Below, one piece after another: positions 51,901 through 62,440 of a DNA stretch of 64,000 nucleotides. This stretch comes from Branchinecta lynchi (lineage: Eukaryota > Arthropoda > Branchiopoda > Anostraca > Branchinectidae). Each line of letters begins with the position of its first letter. The first letter of the stretch is position 1. The stretch is taken from positions 17,866,055 to 17,930,054 of the forward strand of contig JAKZAP010000015.1 of assembly GCA_023053575.1 (NCBI GenBank), written 5' to 3'. Below the pieces are notes generated by a model, which was not told the DNA's origin, searched no databases, and saw only the letters and a list, made by a program, of their open reading frames with translations. The position numbers and the translations under genes are program-made.

Positions 51901-53405
51901 ACATGAGGTTGTTTCTAAGGTGGTAGCTGGGCTTTCAGGTAGTAGGAGTGGGGGTCTCGATGGTTTAACTGCGAACCATCTGAAGCATGCTGGCCCGCAA
52001 CTAACTTGTTTTTTAACTGTCTTGTTTAATGGTTTTCTTTTGCATGCATTTGTGCCTGATCCTTTAACGGAAGTTTGTCTGATACCTATCCCAAAGTCGG
52101 TGACTGGTGACCTAAGTAGCCTTACTAACTATCGGCCTATTGCTATGGCAGCTGTTATCTCTAAGGTTTTCGAAAAATGTCTTTATGATATTGTCGAACC
52201 TAAGATACGCTCGTCATCATACCAGTTTGGGTTCAAGCCCAAATCTTCTACTGATTTTTGTGTCTTTATTCTAAAAGCGGTGATAGAGTATTTTTGGCTA
52301 TTTTCTTCCCCTGTGTTTGTGTGCTTTATTGACGCTAAAGCTGCGTTTGATAGAGTTAACCAGGCAAAGTTATTAAGTAAGATGTTAGCAAAAGGTGTGG
52401 ACCCTAGAATAGTTCTAACCCTTGCATGCTGGTTTCAAAACCAGAAATTCTGTGTCAGATGGGATGGGGTCTTCAGCAGCCAATTTCACGTTTTAAATGG
52501 TGTTAGACAAGGTGGAGTTTTGTCCCCTATTCTGTACAACCTGTATGTGGATGAACTTAACAGTGCCCTTGTTAATGCAGGTGTAGGTTGCTTCATCCAG
52601 GGTGTATGTTTTAACAATATTAGTTATGCTGACGACGTTGCGCTTCTGGCCCCTACGGTTCATGCACTGAACCAACTGTTGGCTATTTGCGATGATTTTG
52701 CTTTACAGCACGATATAATATTCAACACGAAGAAAACGCTATGCATGGCTTTTATCCCACGTGGCATTCGCCTGCATCACCTTCCCAAAGTTTTTCTTTC
52801 AGGGCAAACTCTTCAGTTTGTGGATGAATTTAAATACCTAGGGTTTACGTTCACCCCTACGCTGAGCGACGAGCTGCATGTAAAAGCCCTATCACGGGCA
52901 CTATGCGCTCGAGCTAATCTGCTAATAAGGAAGTTTGGGGCTTGCGACTCGCCTGTCAAGACTTTTCTTTTCAGGATGTACTGCACTCAGCTTTACTGTG
53001 TGGCTCTTGTAACTAATATTAGGGTTAGGCGCGAAACCAGTTTTCGTGTCCTATACAATAACTCTTTTCGTTGGTTGCATGGGTTAAAGTGGAACTGTAG
53101 TGCGTCATCAATGTTTGTTGGTGAAGGCCTTCCCTCTTTCCCAGAAATTAGACGCTTTTCTGCCCTTTCCCTGCAGAAGCGTATTCTTGAGTCCCAGAAT
53201 CCGTTGCTGGCTGTCCTGGCTGGGCCGCACATGAGGCTGACGCTGCCAATATGGTTGTCGTGGGGGAAGTTGCTCTTCTGCAATTTCTCTCCTTCAGTGA
53301 ATTAGTGTTTTGTTCTTAATTTTGTTTTGTTTTGTTGGTGTTTGTAGATGTATATGGCCCTTGTTGGCCGTCCATTTAGTTAAATAAATAAATAAATAAA
53401 TAATG
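48941..53405 (+). mobile_element. LINE B, non-LTR retrotransposon with an (AAAT)n tail
   Basis: An upstream leader (start uncertain, ~48.9-49.3 kb), one long frame 49337-53305 with ORF1-like, endonuclease and RT regions, a ~90-bp 3' UTR and a TAAA/AAAT-repeat tail (53381-53404). RT wording (SYADDVALLAP, GVRQGGVLSPILYNLYVDEL) resembles Rex1/CR1/L2-group elements; the clade call is tentative. No stop in the endonuclease or RT, so the copy is young. Confidence 0.8.
49337..53305 (+). CDS. LINE B fused ORF: gag-like ORF1, endonuclease, reverse transcriptase
   Basis: 1322 codons from ATG 49337. Residues 1-340 are the ORF1-type region: helical N-terminus, Ser/Pro-rich linker, basic tract (GGQRKKRVTKARN), then LFVTRFVPETAASDVARIL. 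From about residue 328 this frame loses ORF1 similarity. The ORF1 end is instead found in another frame at 50356-50452 (FWPAGILVRRFYEPR, then a TGA at 50450-50452), so a one-base indel near 50310-50325 created the fusion. Endonuclease starts at Met370 (50444): IRIASFNCHSVKW, LLQETML, CFVGDFNAD, GSDHLPVVF. RT: GLDGLTANHLK, NYRPIAMAAVISKVFEK, FGFKPKSSTDFCVF, FIDAKAAFDRVN, and YADD at residues 1097-1100. In the ancestor ORF2 probably began at 50444, overlapping the ORF1 stop (ATGTTTGA). Confidence 0.88.
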   Translation: MWTKFVIDELLCFFVTRLDAGTPKDLLIKMCTDFYTVEEINRAKSNLVNYTPAEVIATLTKDFPDFVKTRSGQSSKAPILSEIFSILLQVDRKVFPAFVARNLLRLPAMSLTHFDFASILASYNSLQNEVDELKTLVKTIAPCDVTSLRGELIELKNTLDSVAAKQRMHCTDNASSEPSQVPTGVPPSGITESAVVSAMVPASPSRARSGSETLSSRLASVPEPQTGLSFASVVKNGGQRKKRVTKARNPVAPPSVIGPKGKGPKVTIGSSIAGRSDLKSVLQTKELKLFVTRFVPETAASDVARILSRKLNNRKVECERINSASSFSASQCLLSRFWMQNSGLRASLCVASMSLAPLVPLKVTVYNPKMFESGIRIASFNCHSVKWNIAAVRALCEEADIILLQETMLFDFDLPFLDTIHVDFSAFGVSSTKSGDGLVRGRPKGGLAILCRHNLKGMLSFPIPADERLQPVSLKCGLSRILLVNVYMPVCNPENLPEFNMYLGRLVSYIDDDIVPTHLCFVGDFNADYCKKSLFYVELDQVACDNDLAIADVECLSDTSFTFMSHVSSTSWLDHVIVSRSLRNFLRNVQVRYDIFGSDHLPVVFELAPSLLSRDVSERAPTVPTISPPVVAWDNATNDQLAAYRGGVEHGLRVLQQNLPVVCKTGGGFCSDTGHRCSLVHMYLSVCAILITNACVCLPFVAQKTNPGRKEVLPGWNRHVKVHFTAAKEAFREWLANGKFPGDEYDLLRRSLNQRFRGALRWCRKHLDRLKASALAASLTNCKFKEFWKRVARSSKSSAPKAAEHVGGVSGPAAIADLWGHHFASTFSSVPSDLECVVRDAQNAIALADLEQLISHEVVSKVVAGLSGSRSGGLDGLTANHLKHAGPQLTCFLTVLFNGFLLHAFVPDPLTEVCLIPIPKSVTGDLSSLTNYRPIAMAAVISKVFEKCLYDIVEPKIRSSSYQFGFKPKSSTDFCVFILKAVIEYFWLFSSPVFVCFIDAKAAFDRVNQAKLLSKMLAKGVDPRIVLTLACWFQNQKFCVRWDGVFSSQFHVLNGVRQGGVLSPILYNLYVDELNSALVNAGVGCFIQGVCFNNISYADDVALLAPTVHALNQLLAICDDFALQHDIIFNTKKTLCMAFIPRGIRLHHLPKVFLSGQTLQFVDEFKYLGFTFTPTLSDELHVKALSRALCARANLLIRKFGACDSPVKTFLFRMYCTQLYCVALVTNIRVRRETSFRVLYNNSFRWLHGLKWNCSASSMFVGEGLPSFPEIRRFSALSLQKRILESQNPLLAVLAGPHMRLTLPIWLSWGKLLFCNFSPSVN

Positions 53406-53699
53406 CTGCTACTGACTCAACTCAGTCTGCTCCAAGGCCCAAGGGTCGCTCCAGTTATTGTTAAGATTGCAAGCAAAGGCATCCAAACTGGCCTCTGGTG
53501 GCATTTTCATTTTGGAGTCTGTGACCAAACAACAAAGAGACACCCTGAGTTCTGCTAAGGACAAATTCGGTCAGAAGAATGCTTGGTCTGCAAGTGCAAA
53601 AGCCTAGTGACGAGATTGCGATTAGAAAGATACGGTCGCTCGTGGACTGTATCTAGGCTCATTTTTTTTCTCGATCGCGGACTGTATCTAGGTTGATTT
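53406..53699. other. No recognised gene
   Basis: Flank between LINE B and the next LINE remnant. aggctcattttttt and aggttgattttttt (53658-53703) are a short tandem repeat. Confidence 0.35.
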
Positions 53700-55260
53700 T
53701 TTTCTTATGGTTAAGTTGTTTTTCTTTTCGCTTGTTTGTTTATCTTTTGTTTTCTTCTTTCTCTTTAATTTTTCTTTTCTCTTCTCCTTGACTGCGCGTC
53801 ACCAATTCTTTCACTATTTCTTCTTCTATTTTTCGTTCCTGAATTATTCTTTTCCTTCGAAATCTGTATGTTTCTTTTTCATTTTGGGTGTATTTTTCAC
53901 TTTTTCTCTTTTTTGCTATTACGGTTATGTGGTTTTTTTGATGGTTCTGCGTGAATTACAACGGTTTAGCGTAGAAAATTATTTGTCGAGAGGAGTGGCT
54001 CGAGATGAATATTGCCCAGTAATAGATTTGAAGCCTATGAAAAGTAGTACAATTATCGTTCCCCGCAAGGTTTCCTGTCACCTCTGAATGACCCGTGTCT
54101 TCGTCTTGGTTCGTGGAATGTGCACGTTACGACAAGTTATCAGGATATTCTTCTGCTACTAGATGATTTTTGTCGAAGTTTGATATAATTGGTGTTTGTG
54201 AATCGTTTTTAAGTACAGACCATTCGCTTTCGCCTTATTCATTTCTAGGGTACAACGTTCTCGTGAAGAACCGAGTTTCGATGAGCCATGGTGGGATTAC
54301 ATTTTGGTTTGGGAGGGAATTAGGTATGGAGTACGGGATGATCTAAGTATTTGGAAAGAAGGTAATATAGAAATTTTTTCAATAGTGGTAGAATTAAATG
54401 GTAAAAAAAATATAATTAGTATGGTGTATAAGCCGCCCAGTGCACACTTGGATGTGGAGTACCGCAAGTTTCAGTCTTAGGTTCCTTGCTTTATCTTGTG
54501 TACGTAAATGCGGTGCGCTTTTATCTTCAAGACGTCTGTGTTACAGCCTTTGCTGATGATACAGCTTTACCAGTGTGTGCTAAATCGATCCAAGAGCTTC
54601 TGTTGAAAATAAATCATGCGTTAAGAAGGCTAGAGTTACGTTATCCGGGAAGCCAGTCCAACAAGTTCGTGTAGTGCGGTATTTAGGATTTTTCATAGAT
54701 TCAAACCTTTCATAGAAGCATCACAGTGATGATATTTCTTACCCGAGGAGTTGGAATTCTGCGTAGACTAAAGCATTTTTTTTTTCCAAGTTGATTCTAC
54801 CAATGATTTATCACTCAATAGTTTACCCATGTATTTCATATGGCTGTCCGATCTAGAGCAGCAATTTCTACAGTAATTTCAAAAGAGTCCTGATTCTTCA
54901 GAACAAGGCCGTGAGGATCATAGGTAAGTAGGTAAGGGATTTGAATGGTGTAAATGCTTTTTTTTAGTCTTTAAATTTGCTCAACGTTTTGCTCAGTTTT
55001 CGTTTTCCAGTGCGTTCATAATCTAGTCCCAAGTGTTTTTCGTGATACTTACCGTGCTAACAGTGATATTCATGAATATGATACGAGGAATAGTGATAAA
55101 TTGGTGCTTGAGCTTAAGAGTAGCACAAGATCAGGATTTCGGTTGCAGTTTCCTGGAACTGCAGTCTGGAAGTCTCTACCAGTGAGCATCAGGGCCACTG
55201 AGCATCTTTTAGAGTTCAAGAGAAAATTAAAAGAATATTTAATAAAAGATGGTTGAGAAA
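53700..55260 (+). pseudogene. LINE D remnant with internal deletion
   Basis: Endonuclease pieces LRLGSWNVHVTTSYQDILLL (~54095-54160), FDIIGVCESFLSTDHSLSPY, RDDLSIWKEGNIEIFSIVVE and NIISMVYKPPSAHLD (to ~54460) join directly to RT pieces GVPQVSVLGSLLYLVYVNAV and FADDTALPVCAKSIQELL (54455-54620), so RT blocks 1-4 are deleted. The C-terminus ends LPVSIRATEHLLEFKRKLKE at ~55250. Several frameshifts. The GVPQxSVLGxLL and FADDTAL wording fits CR1/Jockey-type LINEs. The T-rich hydrophobic frame at 53707-53950 is probably not a gene. Confidence 0.78.
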
Positions 55261-55827
55261 TGTATTTATTTGTTAGGGGGTAGGGGGTGGTAGGGAGGTC
55301 TGGTTGGTAGGGAGGAATTGGTGGATAGGTGGTTGGGGTGGTAGGGAGGGAGTAGAGTTGTTGGGAGGTATAAGTTTGTTTTGGAGGTGATAATGTGAAG
55401 GAATTTGGTCTGTTTTATTTTGTATGGTTATTTATTATGTTGTTTGTTCGTGTGTTTAGAAAATGGTTAATATTTACTACTGCACGTCAGCAAAAACCTA
55501 GGTTTTTCCATTACTGCAGTAGATGTAAATAGTAAAGAGTTAAATTGTGTTTATTAATAAAATAAGTATCACTTATCAAGAAGCATCTCGTGCACTCGCT
55601 TCTTAAAGATTTTTGAGAAGTTTACTCAAACTTGGCTCACCAAGTTCTAAGCGATTCTAACTGCTAAATGAAACAATCTCTATGGGAGGGGTCTTTTGAA
55701 GATTGTAATCCCTAAGATAAGTCCTGCGCCTGCTACCAGTTCCCAGTGGGGGAACTTACTTGTAGGCAAACTTGAGGCTCTGTAGGGCTGCCTTACGGAT
55801 TGGTTGACTGTCGGAAAAGTGTGTGAA
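55261..55827. other. No recognised gene; G-rich tract
   Basis: A G-rich purine stretch (gggtagggggtggtaggg, 55277-55380) is probably LINE D 3' UTR. aataaaataagt near 55556 may be its end. Confidence 0.4.
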
Positions 55828-56720
55828 GTGACAAAATTGATTGACGGATTTATTGTAGATCAGATTACAGGTGTTCCGCGAAATATCGAGTCACCATGCT
55901 AAATCGGGTTAGGCAGTTCAAAACTAAGTGAAATCTGGAGTTAGAGCTACCCTTCCGAAACACAAAGGTCTGTTTCTCATTTTACAAATATAAAAAAAAA
56001 ATTGAAATCATACTGAGAACTGGGAAAACTAACAATAATAAACCTATAAGACATTCAACATTCCGTACGTTGAAATTCCGTAGATTTTCAAACTTGGTAA
56101 ATATATTTGCGCCTAAGAAAAGGCCTTGTGGCATGGCATGAAAAATCAAAATATTTCATTTAAATTCCAAGTTATTGTGGTATTAACCATTAAACACATT
56201 AGCCAAAATTGATCTGGCATTTCGAATGGCTTCTGATCTGAATACGAAGCCTATCCCTCGGATTGGCCGTCATACATGTTTGTTTTTGGTTTACTACATA
56301 ACAACAAAAACAGTACAGTAGCGATTATATCTGACAGGTAGATTACACATTTAGTCTATTGCCAACCAAGTTGAAAATCATCAAGAATACGGACGACAAT
56401 AACCGACGCGTCAAGACATAAGATTTTACAACTGCCTAAGAAAAGCCTTACGAAATGGCACGAAGATTCAAAGAATTTCGGTCATATCCATATTCACCAA
56501 GTTTATTGTTTGTTGTTTACGGATATGTTTTCTGTTCCACTGTCGCCTTAGGCATTCAGCGTGTAACAAGTGAAAAATATATTTTTCCTGTTCCGCTGTC
56601 GCCTTAGCATTTAGCGGGTAACAAATGAAATAAAAAAATATTCATATAGACCAAATCTTTGTCTCTTTCTGAAAATTTTAAACAGAATGATAAGCATCAA
56701 ACAAGCCTACTAAAAAAAAC
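55828..56720 (+). repeat. Left arm of a 4.4-kb inverted-repeat unit
   Basis: 55828-55882 is the reverse complement of 60188-60252 (gacggatttattg ... gtgttccg). 56258-56720 is the reverse complement of 59795-60187 (for example ctatccctcggattgg; agattttacaactgcctaagaaaagc; ctttgtctctttctgaaaattttaaa). About 370 bp (55883-56257) is present only in the left arm and contains a partial duplicate of the arm (cctaagaaaaggcc at ~56112). The gttcc-ctgtcgccttag segment is also duplicated locally (56533, 56593). Confidence 0.8.
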
Positions 56721-59700
56721 ATCCCATTTTGAAATGATTTTTTTTTTTCTCCTTATATATATAGGCTATATATATATAATAAACCAGAGTAAATCAATAT
56801 CTCTTCTCAAGCCAAGAAAACACGAGACACTGTATACCGTGAGGTTGTAACTCGCTAATTTTTTCTTTATTTATTTTCGTTAACACATCTTCTATTAAAA
56901 TGATTTAAATGCTAAGATGTTTCGTTTATACCTGTTCTTCTGTTCCAAAATACTTCTGTTCCAAAATTTTGGCGTCAAGCTTTTAGCTTGTATCACCATA
57001 CAATTTTCTAGTTAGAGAGGTAGTAAGATTCAGGTTTCCATCCAAAATGCTTCGACTCATAAACTAAATAAATGTTAGGACCTTACGAAGTTTATTTCTT
57101 GGCGTCCACAGCTCTCTCTTTCGGACTGTCGAATCGATGTTTTTGCTCGAAGCCGTTGCTTCTTTCGCGGCCTCTCCTACTATAAGGTTACGGAACGCAT
57201 TGCGACTTCCGCTTTTTCATCCCAATGTCAGCAAGCGATTCGCATCTCGTGTTTTTGTTTTGACGCCAGAGAAAACGAGAAGTTCAGCAAGCTTTTCGGC
57301 TTTTTCGCCAGCTTTCGGGTATGTCGTCGCAAAACAAGAAGTTAAATACTTTGTCGTGGGGCACACATGCCAGAGGCAACGGCGATTCTTTATTGACTCA
57401 AAGTGTATCACCGGTCAATTCTGGTTCTGTCGCACAAGTATGGTCCATTTTGATTTTGTCCCACAGGTCAGAGGTGACGGCGGAGTTTGATATTGTGCTA
57501 AAGCATAAAGCCGGTCAATTATGCCATCTGATAATGCCATTAGTCTCGGAATTCATAAGGCCAGGGGCATCTATAATAAAATCAATATACGATGCTTTTA
57601 AGTTTCAACAGGTTCAAAAATTGTTTGCAACCTTGAACAACACCTTGTCTTCCCCGAAGTACTTCCGAGTATCGATTTAATCGCCTGCTTTCGAGAATTT
57701 TCTCCAAAGCTCTAATTTTCCTGAAGATAAGTCATAATTTTTCGGATTTTCTGGAGGGACGTACTTCTCCAGCAGGGCCTTAATAGTTATTCCTTGTGCC
57801 CCAGCTCTGTGAGTCACACTTGGCTAAAAACCACAAGACCCATCTTCCCAAGAAAGAGTATAGGCTATCGCCAGAAAAAATCTCGGCTGACCTAGATTAT
57901 CCGTTTTCCATAATCAAATAATGGTTCAATCCGTTCTATCGAGTGTCGATTGGACAATCCAACAACTTGTCCACTTTTCAAGCAAGGAAAGGGTTTACCT
58001 TGAACACTGAATCCTGTCTCAACCTACTCACTGCTTTTACACTTCACATTCTTGCATTTTGATGTTGTCTTCGTTTGACCTCTAGACCATAGCTAAATAA
58101 TCTACCTGACTCCAACAAAAAGAAATATCCACTTTATCAGTTCACTACCACGCCGGACGGGTTCTCCGCATCAACTGACACGCTACCCGTCGAAAGGTTG
58201 ATATGTTTATCTCAGATGAACTCGAATGGAGTCTGTGCTCCAGGAGGTATAATAATAGTCAATATAGTGAACCGTCGCACGCTTTAGACCTAAACAACGT
58301 ACATATTCCAGCCTAGAACCATAGCGTTAACAAAAAAAACATGTCCGTCTTTCATTCTCACAATGCCCACGACTCAAAATGGCTACAATTTAGGTCGAAT
58401 ACCCAAAATAGAAATCGTCCAAAATCTCGGCTGCCCGAAATGCCGACAGCTCACCATGGTTACAGGGGAGGCTAATATCGTCTTCGTTCAAAATGCCGAC
58501 GGCTGAAAATGTCCACAGGAGATGCCAAAATCATACTGGGACAAGGAACTAGTGATTAGAAGGGATCGGTTTGACCACGAAAAAGGCTTTGAAAGGAATT
58601 ATTTCATTGTTTCTTGGTCAGTTCAGAAATGTTTTTGTGAAAGTACAGAAGAACTGAACTCAACAACTCAAATACTGTGTCAAACAATCACGGCGATCTT
58701 CGGGAGCAGCTGTGATACCCGAGGTGATACCGCTTGTGGTACCCGGCGATTTTGCATCATCAAGGAGAGTTAGTCATCAAGAATATAAGCAGGTGCTGAG
58801 TAAGGGGGTTAGGACTCTGCAATGAAAATCTGAATAAAGTGAATGCATGTACAGTAATGTCATAATAGTGTGACACCTTGATGATTGAAAAGTTACAGGT
58901 ATAAGGAAATCGAGACAGGAGTTAGTTTTCATCAGATAACGCGTATTTTGAGATCTTCTTCCATTAATCGTAATTGTTTTCTGAAAAAGATGAATTATTA
59001 CAACTTCTTCTCCGCTTCTTGTTGAGTCTTGTTTTCTGTGGTTATATTATTGATACTCATATATCGTATTATTTAAATTAATAAAAACACACAATAAAAT
59101 ACGTTAGATACGGAACCGTGATTTCTTATCAAATGATACGTTTCCCAAATTTCCCGAACAATCTCAAACCGTCAATGCCGGGTACCTTTGACTTAATAAT
59201 TGTCTCAGTCCGTCAGTTTGTCCGTCTGTTAGCCCAAGAATTCCCGGAGGTGTTGTAATGTTTTATTCGAACTTGGTATAATGATGGTTTGGATCAAAGT
59301 ACCTATCCTTTCAGTTGAAATGTACAAAATTATTTTTCTTCGAGTCAGAGTAGTAAGCTAAGACATATGGTACATCCGTATCTGAACTTTACTTTCTCGC
59401 CAAACAAGTAGTTCGGTCGGAATCCGGCATAAACGGAAAGTAGATAAAGGTAGATATCTTCAGCCCAAGCTGACTGCGAATCATAATTTACGGTGCAAAA
59501 CGGATAAGGCAGGTACAATTTATTAGAGCTATTTTTCGGCCTTTCTTGGCAAGGGTCCTCTTCAGGCTTCACTGAGCCTGAATGCTTAGTGAATTATTTC
59601 TGTAGATGCTGCTTCCCATTTATTTGCTGTTACTTTCTTTGAATACTTTAAATTTGAGTTACTATTCCCACAATGGCCATGGGCTTTATTAGAATAAATC

Positions 59701-59794
59701 CAATCATTCAAACCGGAGCCAAAACCGCGCCTATAAAATCGTTTCTTTTGAGTGGGAAACAGTATCTGGTTGTAGTGGTTGTATCTGTGAGTAG
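56721..59794. other. Interior of the inverted-repeat unit
   Basis: About 3 kb between the arms. It includes a relatively GC-rich open region at 57120-57680 and a stretch (58160-58260) related to the MITE at 61619. Phrases like caaaatgccgacggctgaaaatg occur around 58430-58510. No transposase is recognised. Confidence 0.45.
57321..57680 (+). CDS. Hypothetical 119-residue ORF inside the inverted-repeat unit
   Basis: Starts at ATG 57321 and ends at TAA 57680. No family recognised. It has a polar N-terminus (MSSQNKKLNTLSWGTHARG), a central part with EVTAEFDIVLKHKAGQL and a helical C-terminal part (IIKSIYDAFKFQQVQKLFATLNN). A second overlapping frame (57137-57490) is equally long, so coding status is uncertain. 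It is the only frame of note between the arms and could be element cargo or a truncated ORF1-like protein. Confidence 0.3.
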   Translation: MSSQNKKLNTLSWGTHARGNGDSLLTQSVSPVNSGSVAQVWSILILSHRSEVTAEFDIVLKHKAGQLCHLIMPLVSEFIRPGASIIKSIYDAFKFQQVQKLFATLNNTLSSPKYFRVSI

Positions 59795-60252
59795 TGTTGG
59801 TTGATGCATATCATTATGTTTAAAATTTTCAGAAAGAGACAAAGATTTGATCTATTTGAATATTTGTTTATTTTATTTGTTACCCGCAACAGTGGAACAT
59901 AAAAAGTATCCGAAAACAACAAGCAATAAACCTGGTAATTTTGGACTTGACCGAAATCATTTGAATCTTCGTTCTATGCCGTAAGGCTTTTCTTAGGCAG
60001 TTGCAAAATCTTGTGTCTGGACGCCTCCGCTCAGTCGGTTATTGTAGTCCGTATTTTTTATGATTTGCAACTTGGTTGGCAGTGTCCTAAGTGTGTAGCC
60101 TACCTCTCAGATATAATACCTACTGCCCTGTTTTTTTGTTGTTATGTAGTCAACTAAAAACAAAACTGTAGCCAATCCGAGGGATAGTCTTCGGAACACG
60201 TGTAAAGAGATCGGCAATAAATCCGTCCATCAGTTTTGTTTTGATGTCAGTC
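59795..60252 (-). repeat. Right arm of the 4.4-kb inverted-repeat unit
   Basis: Reverse-complement partner of 55828-56720, without the 370-bp left-arm insertion. Confidence 0.8.
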
Positions 60253-61618
60253 GCAACCACAGGCCCCACTCGAATCGTTTTAGGTATTGATTCAACATAT
60301 GGTATTACCGGTCTTCTTACAAAGTAATGGTCATATTAATAAGCTCGTAGTTTAAAAACAGGTATCTGGGTATCCAGAATATATAAGATGAATGATAAGG
60401 TGGACAATAATGTATTTAATATATTTAATGAGATTAATGAGACGAGTGGAAGTAATTCATTATTTGAAAGTACATAGCGAGATAAATTTGGTATTTTGTT
60501 TTTTAATGATATATTTCTTTTTGTGTCTTGTTTTTGAACACGCGGTCATAAAATTCAACAGCGGCGTAGGGTGGAAATTATATCCCAACATGTTTCACTT
60601 GTTAAGTATCTTTTCAGTGAGAATTTCACGATTGACTTTTCAGCCTCTCGTTTGAACGATAAAATAAGCCCTTATGTCGAGTGGAAACTTGATCAGAAGT
60701 CCACCGTGATTGGTGTTTTTCGCATTGAGGTGGTTTAAACGGAGGTATTACGGTGGTACTAAAGTGGTAACGACAGCTACAATTGGGATAATAATCCTCC
60801 CAAACTGATCCAAGTCAGTTATATTTTTGTTTAATCATGTTGTCAGTGCTGCTGATCGTTGCATCCTGCTCCTTGTAAAGCCTCATGGCATGTCTGATCT
60901 CAGAGAATCCTCTGAAGGCAGACCATCGGAGGATCTTCTTGTTCAATTTTTGAAGAATCGTTTAAAAACGATATTCAAGTTGTATTAAAAGTGGAAGGAT
61001 ACTGTTTCTAAAGAAGAATCTATTATTCACTTCCTAATTCAGCCCAAAAGTATTATTGAAAACTAGTTGTAGTCATTAACGCAGTAAATCTGCAGTATTT
61101 TCGATCAACTCCCAGTTGATTGATTGGAAATTAATCAGTAGGTTAACTACAAACCGTCTCTTTTAAGGTACACGAAAACTTTGGATGTTAAAGTACTTTT
61201 GGAATGCTTCAAACTGTAATTTCTGTAGTTACAAAGAATATCGATGGAAAGGATATATCCTTAAAGATGGCTGTGTCAGTTTGAGTTTCCAGTGCTAGAA
61301 TTCAGAAATCTGATATTTTTGTAAGAAGGATGCAAATGTCGTCTTTCAAGATACAAGTGAACACAGTTCGGGAAAAGGCTCATGACACGTTTTCCATAAA
61401 ATGGTAAGCCTTCCTAAGCTTTCGGCAAGAATGAACTGCGTGATCCGGCTTGATTCGACGTTCGCAAAATGTGTATTAAGTTAAGACCCTTCTGGTACAA
61501 AATCTCTTCTTATTTTGTATTTAGTACCCGTACAATCATACAGCAATTATCATGCTCTAAAATCTCAAATAAACTGGAATGGAGCCAGTGCTCCAGGAGG
61601 TATAATCGTAAGATTAAT
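60253..61618. other. No recognised gene
   Basis: AT-rich. The final ~30 bp (ggaatggag-cagtgctccaggaggtataat, 61576-61606) also occur at 58220-58252. Confidence 0.4.
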
Positions 61619-61860
61619 CGAACCTACCTTAGGTGAAGTTTGATCCTGGTTATGCCTAATAATAGGAGCACTGGCGTAGTGAGGGTTCATTTGCCCTCCC
61701 TTCCCTCCCTTTTGGTTATGATGTTAGCTGTATGAACCCCTCCAAATCCTGACACGCTACCCGCCGAAAGGTTGCCACGTCTATCTCAAATGAACCCTAA
61801 TACGTCAGTGCTCCTATTAGTCGGCATAACCGGGATCATACTTCACCTAAGGTAGGTTCG
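61619..61860. mobile_element. 242-bp MITE with ~72-bp terminal inverted repeats
   Basis: The left arm 61619-61690 (cgaacctaccttaggtgaag ... gagggttcat) is the reverse complement of 61790-61860 with about ten differences. The ~100-bp interior includes gacacgctacccgccgaaagg. No ORF. Flanks show no clear target duplication. Confidence 0.85.
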
Positions 61861-61947
61861 TTGATTCCTATTATTCTACTGAAGCCCCAGGGACTGACGA
61901 TCCACGTCGTTAAACTGGAATCGTGTTCAGGGTGGGGAATGTGGTCC

Positions 61948-62085
61948 ACCAGTCTCACGGCCGTTTTGAAAATCGAACACACCAGTCTCACTGTTTCGAA
62001 CCACCAGTCTCATAAAAATGGCGCCGGGAACCAGCAGTCTCGGAAACGAGACCAACAGTCTCAAATTCAGACCAACAGTCTCATC
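61948..62085 (+). repeat. Cluster of six CCA(g/a)(c)AGTCTC motifs
   Basis: Copies centre on AGTCTC at about 61951, 61984, 62006, 62036, 62057 and 62077; spacing is 33, 22, 30, 21 and 20 bp. The first three read ACCAGTCTCA, the fourth ACCAGCAGTCTCG, and the last two ACCAACAGTCTCA. Spacers are unrelated, so this is not a simple tandem repeat. Confidence 0.8.
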
Positions 62086-62440
62086 TAATTTCCAATTTTT
62101 TTAAAGTAAAAAAGTATTTTCTTTGTTTTTCTCTGTCAGTCCCTTGAATTACGCGCTTGTGTCAGCACTACAGGTAGAGTGAAGCTTGGGCTTTCAATAC
62201 ATGTATTCATCTCTGCTATTGGCTTGGTACTTCTCAGTGAATAGGGCTCTGAAAAAGCAAACAAATTAATTTTTTTTGTTTTCTGTGTTGTTTAATAGAA
62301 TTCTGCTACTCTGCCAACTACAACAGGTAAAGTTAAGCCTGGGCTTTCAAACGATATATGATTCACTGTTACTGGATTACCAAGTGTCACATTGGGTGGC
62401 TTTGAAAAAACTGTTTTGGAAAGCTAATGTAATTTCTAGG
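62086..62440. other. No recognised gene
   Basis: AT-rich transition into the tandem array. caacaggtaaagttaagc-tgggctttcaa (62322-62350) repeats an earlier version at 62170-62194. Confidence 0.4.

Noticed and set aside
53707..53950. Phe/Leu-rich frame resembling a membrane protein
   Set aside because: It is a T-rich tract read as TTT/TTC codons in the leader of a decayed LINE; hydrophobicity follows from base composition.
61948..62085. CRISPR-like array
   Set aside because: Repeats are only ~8-13 bp, spacing is irregular, the context is eukaryotic and there are no cas genes.
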